Assembly: GCA_029782225.1 (NCBI GenBank)
Contig: JAKOVF010000178.1
Span: 1-64,000, forward strand
Length of the DNA stretch: 64,000 bases
Origin: Chloroflexota bacterium
GTDB taxonomy: Bacteria; Chloroflexota; Anaerolineae; Anaerolineales; Villigracilaceae
Direction of reading: 5' to 3'
The notes beneath the pieces were generated by a model that saw only the letters and a list, made by a program, of their open reading frames with translations, did not search any database and was not told the DNA's origin. Shown one piece after another: positions 61,611 through 64,000 of this stretch. Made by a program: the position numbers and the translations under genes. Position 1 is the stretch's first letter, and each line of letters starts with the position of its first letter.

Positions 61611-63086
61611 ATGCAGCCAAGACTATCTCTCCTGGACGAGGACCTCATCAAACGGATTCTTGAAGAGGCTTATCAGCTTCTACTCAAACCCGGCGTCAAA
61701 GTACAAAACGCCGAGGCGCGGCAATTACTCGCGGAAGCTGGCGCCTCCGTGGATGAAGAGACAATGGTCGTCCGCATCCCGGAGCAAATTGTCCGTTCGG
61801 CATTAAACACGGTTCCTCGGCAATTCAATCTGTATGATTACGACGGCAATCCCAAGGTTCAGTATGGAGGCGACGCCGTCCAGTTCGATCCCGGCTCGTC
61901 GGGAATCTCGGTCTTTATCCCCGAAACCCTCGAACACAAAACCGCCGAAACCGCGGACCTGATCCGTGTCATCAAAGTTGCCGAAAGCCTGCCGCAATAC
62001 GACGCACAATCCACGGCGGTTGTATGCGATGATGTGCCCAAGGAAGTGCATGACCTGTATCGTTTGTATCTGGTCATGCTGTATTCAAAGAAACCGATCG
62101 TCACAGGGGCGTTCTCCAATGCGACACTGCATCACATGATCGAGATGCTTGCGATCTTTGCGGGCGGCCAGGATAAGTTACGCGAGCAACCGCGCGCCAT
62201 CTTTGATGTTTGCCCATCGCCTCCCCTGATCTGGTCAAACTTCGGTGCCGGCAATCTGATGACTCTTGCCCGCGCGGGAGTGCCTGCTGAAATCGTGTCT
62301 ATGCCGCTTGCAGGCGCGGCGGCGCCGGTAACCTTGCTTGGCGCGGTCACCCAACACGCGGCTGAATGTCTCTCAGGCATTGCAATCCATCAACTCGCTC
62401 AGGCAGGCTCACCCATCGTTTGGGGCGGCGCGCCGTCCACGTTCGACATGCGTAAAGGCAGCACACCATTTGGCTCGGTGGAAACCGCGATGATCGATTC
62501 TTCCTACGCCCAGGTTGGCAAATATCTCGGCCTGCCAACCCATGCCTACCTCGGCGCAACGGAGTCGAAACTGCTCGACATGCAGGCAGGACTCGAAAGC
62601 GGCATGGGTGCATTGGTAGGCGCGTTGAGCGGCATCAACATGATCTCTGGCTCCGGCATGCTGGATTCTCTGCTATGCCAGAGTCCTGAAAAACTTGTCA
62701 TCGACGCGGAGGGCATAGCGATGGCGCAGCGGATGCTTCAAGGTATGAAGATTCATACGGAATCATTAGCCACAGGATTTTATGAGGGCGTCAACTTCAA
62801 AGGCGGTGACTTCCTCAAGCAGAAGATCACGATGCAGCTTTTCCAGAAAGAACAGCACATGCCCGGCAAGGTGATTGACCGCGACTCGATGCGCGGCTGG
62901 AAAGCTTCTGGCTCCATGGACACCTTCAGCCGAGCGAAACTCCGCGTGGCGGAAATCCTCGCGTCCTATAAGCGGCCTGAGCTTGATCCCGCCAGAGAAG
63001 CAGCACTGCGCGCCTTTGTGCTTGGTCTCGCCAAAAAGGCCGGACTGGAGCAATTACCGGAGCTGGAAGATTTCCAACCGGCGTAG
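61611..63086 (+). CDS. MttB-family methyltransferase homologue, copy 3
   Basis: This 491-aa protein is a tandem paralogue of the preceding gene. The same blocks occur in the same order (LYDYDGNPKVQYGGDAVQF, SQYDAQ-like PQYDAQSTAVVCDDVPKEV, PPLIWSNFGAGNL, LGATESKLLDMQAG, INMISGSGMLDSLL, GGDFLKQKITMQLFQKEQH). I choose ATG 61611 with GGAG at 7 bases, not the GTG at 61524. The tandem duplication suggests two related substrates or subunits. No amber codon is present in frame. Confidence 0.88.
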   Translation: MQPRLSLLDEDLIKRILEEAYQLLLKPGVKVQNAEARQLLAEAGASVDEETMVVRIPEQIVRSALNTVPRQFNLYDYDGNPKVQYGGDAVQFDPGSSGISVFIPETLEHKTAETADLIRVIKVAESLPQYDAQSTAVVCDDVPKEVHDLYRLYLVMLYSKKPIVTGAFSNATLHHMIEMLAIFAGGQDKLREQPRAIFDVCPSPPLIWSNFGAGNLMTLARAGVPAEIVSMPLAGAAAPVTLLGAVTQHAAECLSGIAIHQLAQAGSPIVWGGAPSTFDMRKGSTPFGSVETAMIDSSYAQVGKYLGLPTHAYLGATESKLLDMQAGLESGMGALVGALSGINMISGSGMLDSLLCQSPEKLVIDAEGIAMAQRMLQGMKIHTESLATGFYEGVNFKGGDFLKQKITMQLFQKEQHMPGKVIDRDSMRGWKASGSMDTFSRAKLRVAEILASYKRPELDPAREAALRAFVLGLAKKAGLEQLPELEDFQPA

Positions 63087-63098
63087 TCTATCCAGAAA

Positions 63099-63128
63099 AT
63101 CGGACAGGTTTCTCCAAACCTGTCCGAT
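63099..63128. repeat. Perfect inverted repeat after the mttB cluster
   Basis: ATCGGACAGGTTT and AAACCTGTCCGAT form a 13-bp stem with loop CTCC. No T run follows, so it may be an intergenic palindromic repeat or a weak terminator at the end of the methyltransferase cluster. Confidence 0.6.
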
Positions 63129-63138
63129 CTGAAACAAG

Positions 63139-64000
63139 ATGATGCTTGACCTAGTCCAACTTCTCAGCGTTCCGCATATCAACACAGATCTACGCTTTGA
63201 CCTCTCCCGTGATGGTGAGAAGGTTGCGTTTTCGTGGAACAAGTCTGGGCAGTGGGAAATTTGCGAAATGCCCCTTGGCACCACCCCTCTCGCTGTGGGA
63301 GCGGACAAAAGATCAGACGGCGCCGGCGCAAAATTCAGTCCCCGTTATTGCCCCGATGGAAAGTATTTGGCGTACGCGTTGGACTTAGATGGCAGCGAGT
63401 CCTATCACATCATCTTGCATGATTTACAGACAAACGCTTTCCGAGACCTAACTCCCTTTAGTGGTTATGCGCATCAGCTGAATTTTGACTTTTCTCCGAA
63501 TGGAAAGCAACTGGCTATCCTCTGTGATGAGAAGGGACAGTTTGCCCTGTACACCATGCCTACACAGGGCGGGGAGAAAACGTTGCTGATGGATATCCAA
63601 CGCCCCTGCTGGGATGTCCGCTGGTCGCCGGATGGAAAATGGATTTGTGTCGAAGCTGAGACAACAGCCAGTGATCGAGGCTTATTCGTTGTTTCTTCCC
63701 AGGGTGGTGACCCTCTTCAAGTCAGACAGACTGGCGAAGGGGCCAACGCGCAGCACGCGGCCTGGTCCCCGGATGGCAAGGAAGTCGCTTTTTCGGGAGA
63801 GAATGGCGAATGGCACGACATTGGCATCTATGAAGTTGAAACGGGTGAAGTAATCTGGGTAAGTCTCAGCGAAGGGGATGACACGTCTCCTTGCTGGTCT
63901 TTTGATGGGAGCCGCCTGGCATGGGTCCATGCGCAGGGCGCGGCAACCAGGCTCGAGATCTGGGAAGGAACCGGGGAAATTCGTCAGTATCAAGTCGGCC
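63139..64000 (+). CDS. Beta-propeller protein, probably S9-type peptidase N-terminal part (truncated by window)
   Basis: An open frame from ATG 63139 (or 63142) runs off the right edge after 287 codons. The visible part has repeated blades with the WD40/TolB-like pattern: FDLSRDGEKVAFSWNKSGQW, FSPRYCPDGKYLAYALD, FDFSPNGKQLAILCDEKGQF, VRWSPDGKWICVEAE, AAWSPDGKEVAFSGENGEW and CWSFDGSRLAWVHAQG. This is typical of the seven-bladed propeller before the alpha/beta hydrolase domain in S9 (prolyl oligopeptidase-like) enzymes, but the catalytic domain lies outside the window. No signal peptide is seen, so it is probably cytoplasmic. Confidence 0.75.
   Translation, partial: MMLDLVQLLSVPHINTDLRFDLSRDGEKVAFSWNKSGQWEICEMPLGTTPLAVGADKRSDGAGAKFSPRYCPDGKYLAYALDLDGSESYHIILHDLQTNAFRDLTPFSGYAHQLNFDFSPNGKQLAILCDEKGQFALYTMPTQGGEKTLLMDIQRPCWDVRWSPDGKWICVEAETTASDRGLFVVSSQGGDPLQVRQTGEGANAQHAAWSPDGKEVAFSGENGEWHDIGIYEVETGEVIWVSLSEGDDTSPCWSFDGSRLAWVHAQGAATRLEIWEGTGEIRQYQVG

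Noticed and set aside
58413-63086. Pyrrolysine-containing methyltransferases
   Set aside because: None of the three frames has an internal TAG codon.
1-64000. CRISPR arrays, prophage or insertion sequences
   Set aside because: No regularly spaced direct repeats, transposase, integrase or phage structural genes were seen.

Overview
The window looks like a piece of chromosome from a bacterium of the Chloroflexota, most likely class Anaerolineae. This is inferred from gene content and style: very many GAF-domain sensors, a TIGR03663-type membrane glycosyltransferase fused to NHL repeats, a TIR protein with a glycine/asparagine-rich tail, moderate GC, and many genes whose -10 box lies so close to the start codon that the mRNA should be leaderless. 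No taxonomic marker was tested. There are two tRNA genes and no rRNA, CRISPR array, insertion sequence or prophage. Several families of short palindromic repeats sit between genes.

Layout. 1-7.4 kb: a truncated unknown gene, a tiny membrane protein, tRNA-Leu, trigger factor, clpP, a HAD phosphatase, a TIR protein, rlmN, and an ECF sigma/anti-sigma pair whose anti-sigma has a LysM domain. 7.6-19.3 kb: a large glycosyltransferase-NHL protein, sucCD, acpP (opposite strand), type 2 IPP isomerase, a probably frameshifted small gene, a Tat-exported phosphoesterase, a papain-like exported protein, a second HAD phosphatase, a polyprenyl synthase and tRNA-Gly with a consensus promoter and terminator.

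19.3-45.3 kb is the centre of interest: 14 co-directional, tightly packed or overlapping genes. They encode two stand-alone receiver proteins, nine membrane proteins that combine different membrane or extracytoplasmic input modules with cytoplasmic GAF domains but have no kinase, a ParA-like ATPase, one large soluble hybrid histidine kinase (4 PAS, 2 GAF, HisKA, HATPase, 2 receivers), and a threonine-synthase-like PLP enzyme fused to a receiver. The kinase begins with a basic peptide resembling the ParA-activating N-terminus of ParB/Spo0J. I infer a multi-receptor array that shares one soluble kinase, is positioned by its own ParA, and has an unusual enzyme as a possible output. This is analogous in logic to, but not homologous with, chemoreceptor arrays.

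45.4-56.8 kb: an EamA transporter converges on a three-gene minus-strand two-component operon (GAF kinase, receiver-kinase, winged-helix response regulator). This is divergent from trmFO, an M28 peptidase, another histidine kinase, hflX and a 66-aa membrane protein. 56.8-63.1 kb: a GntR/FCD regulator, a corrinoid protein and three MttB-family methyltransferases without in-frame amber codons, apparently a corrinoid-dependent demethylation cluster for an unknown methylated amine. The window ends inside a beta-propeller protein, probably an S9 peptidase.
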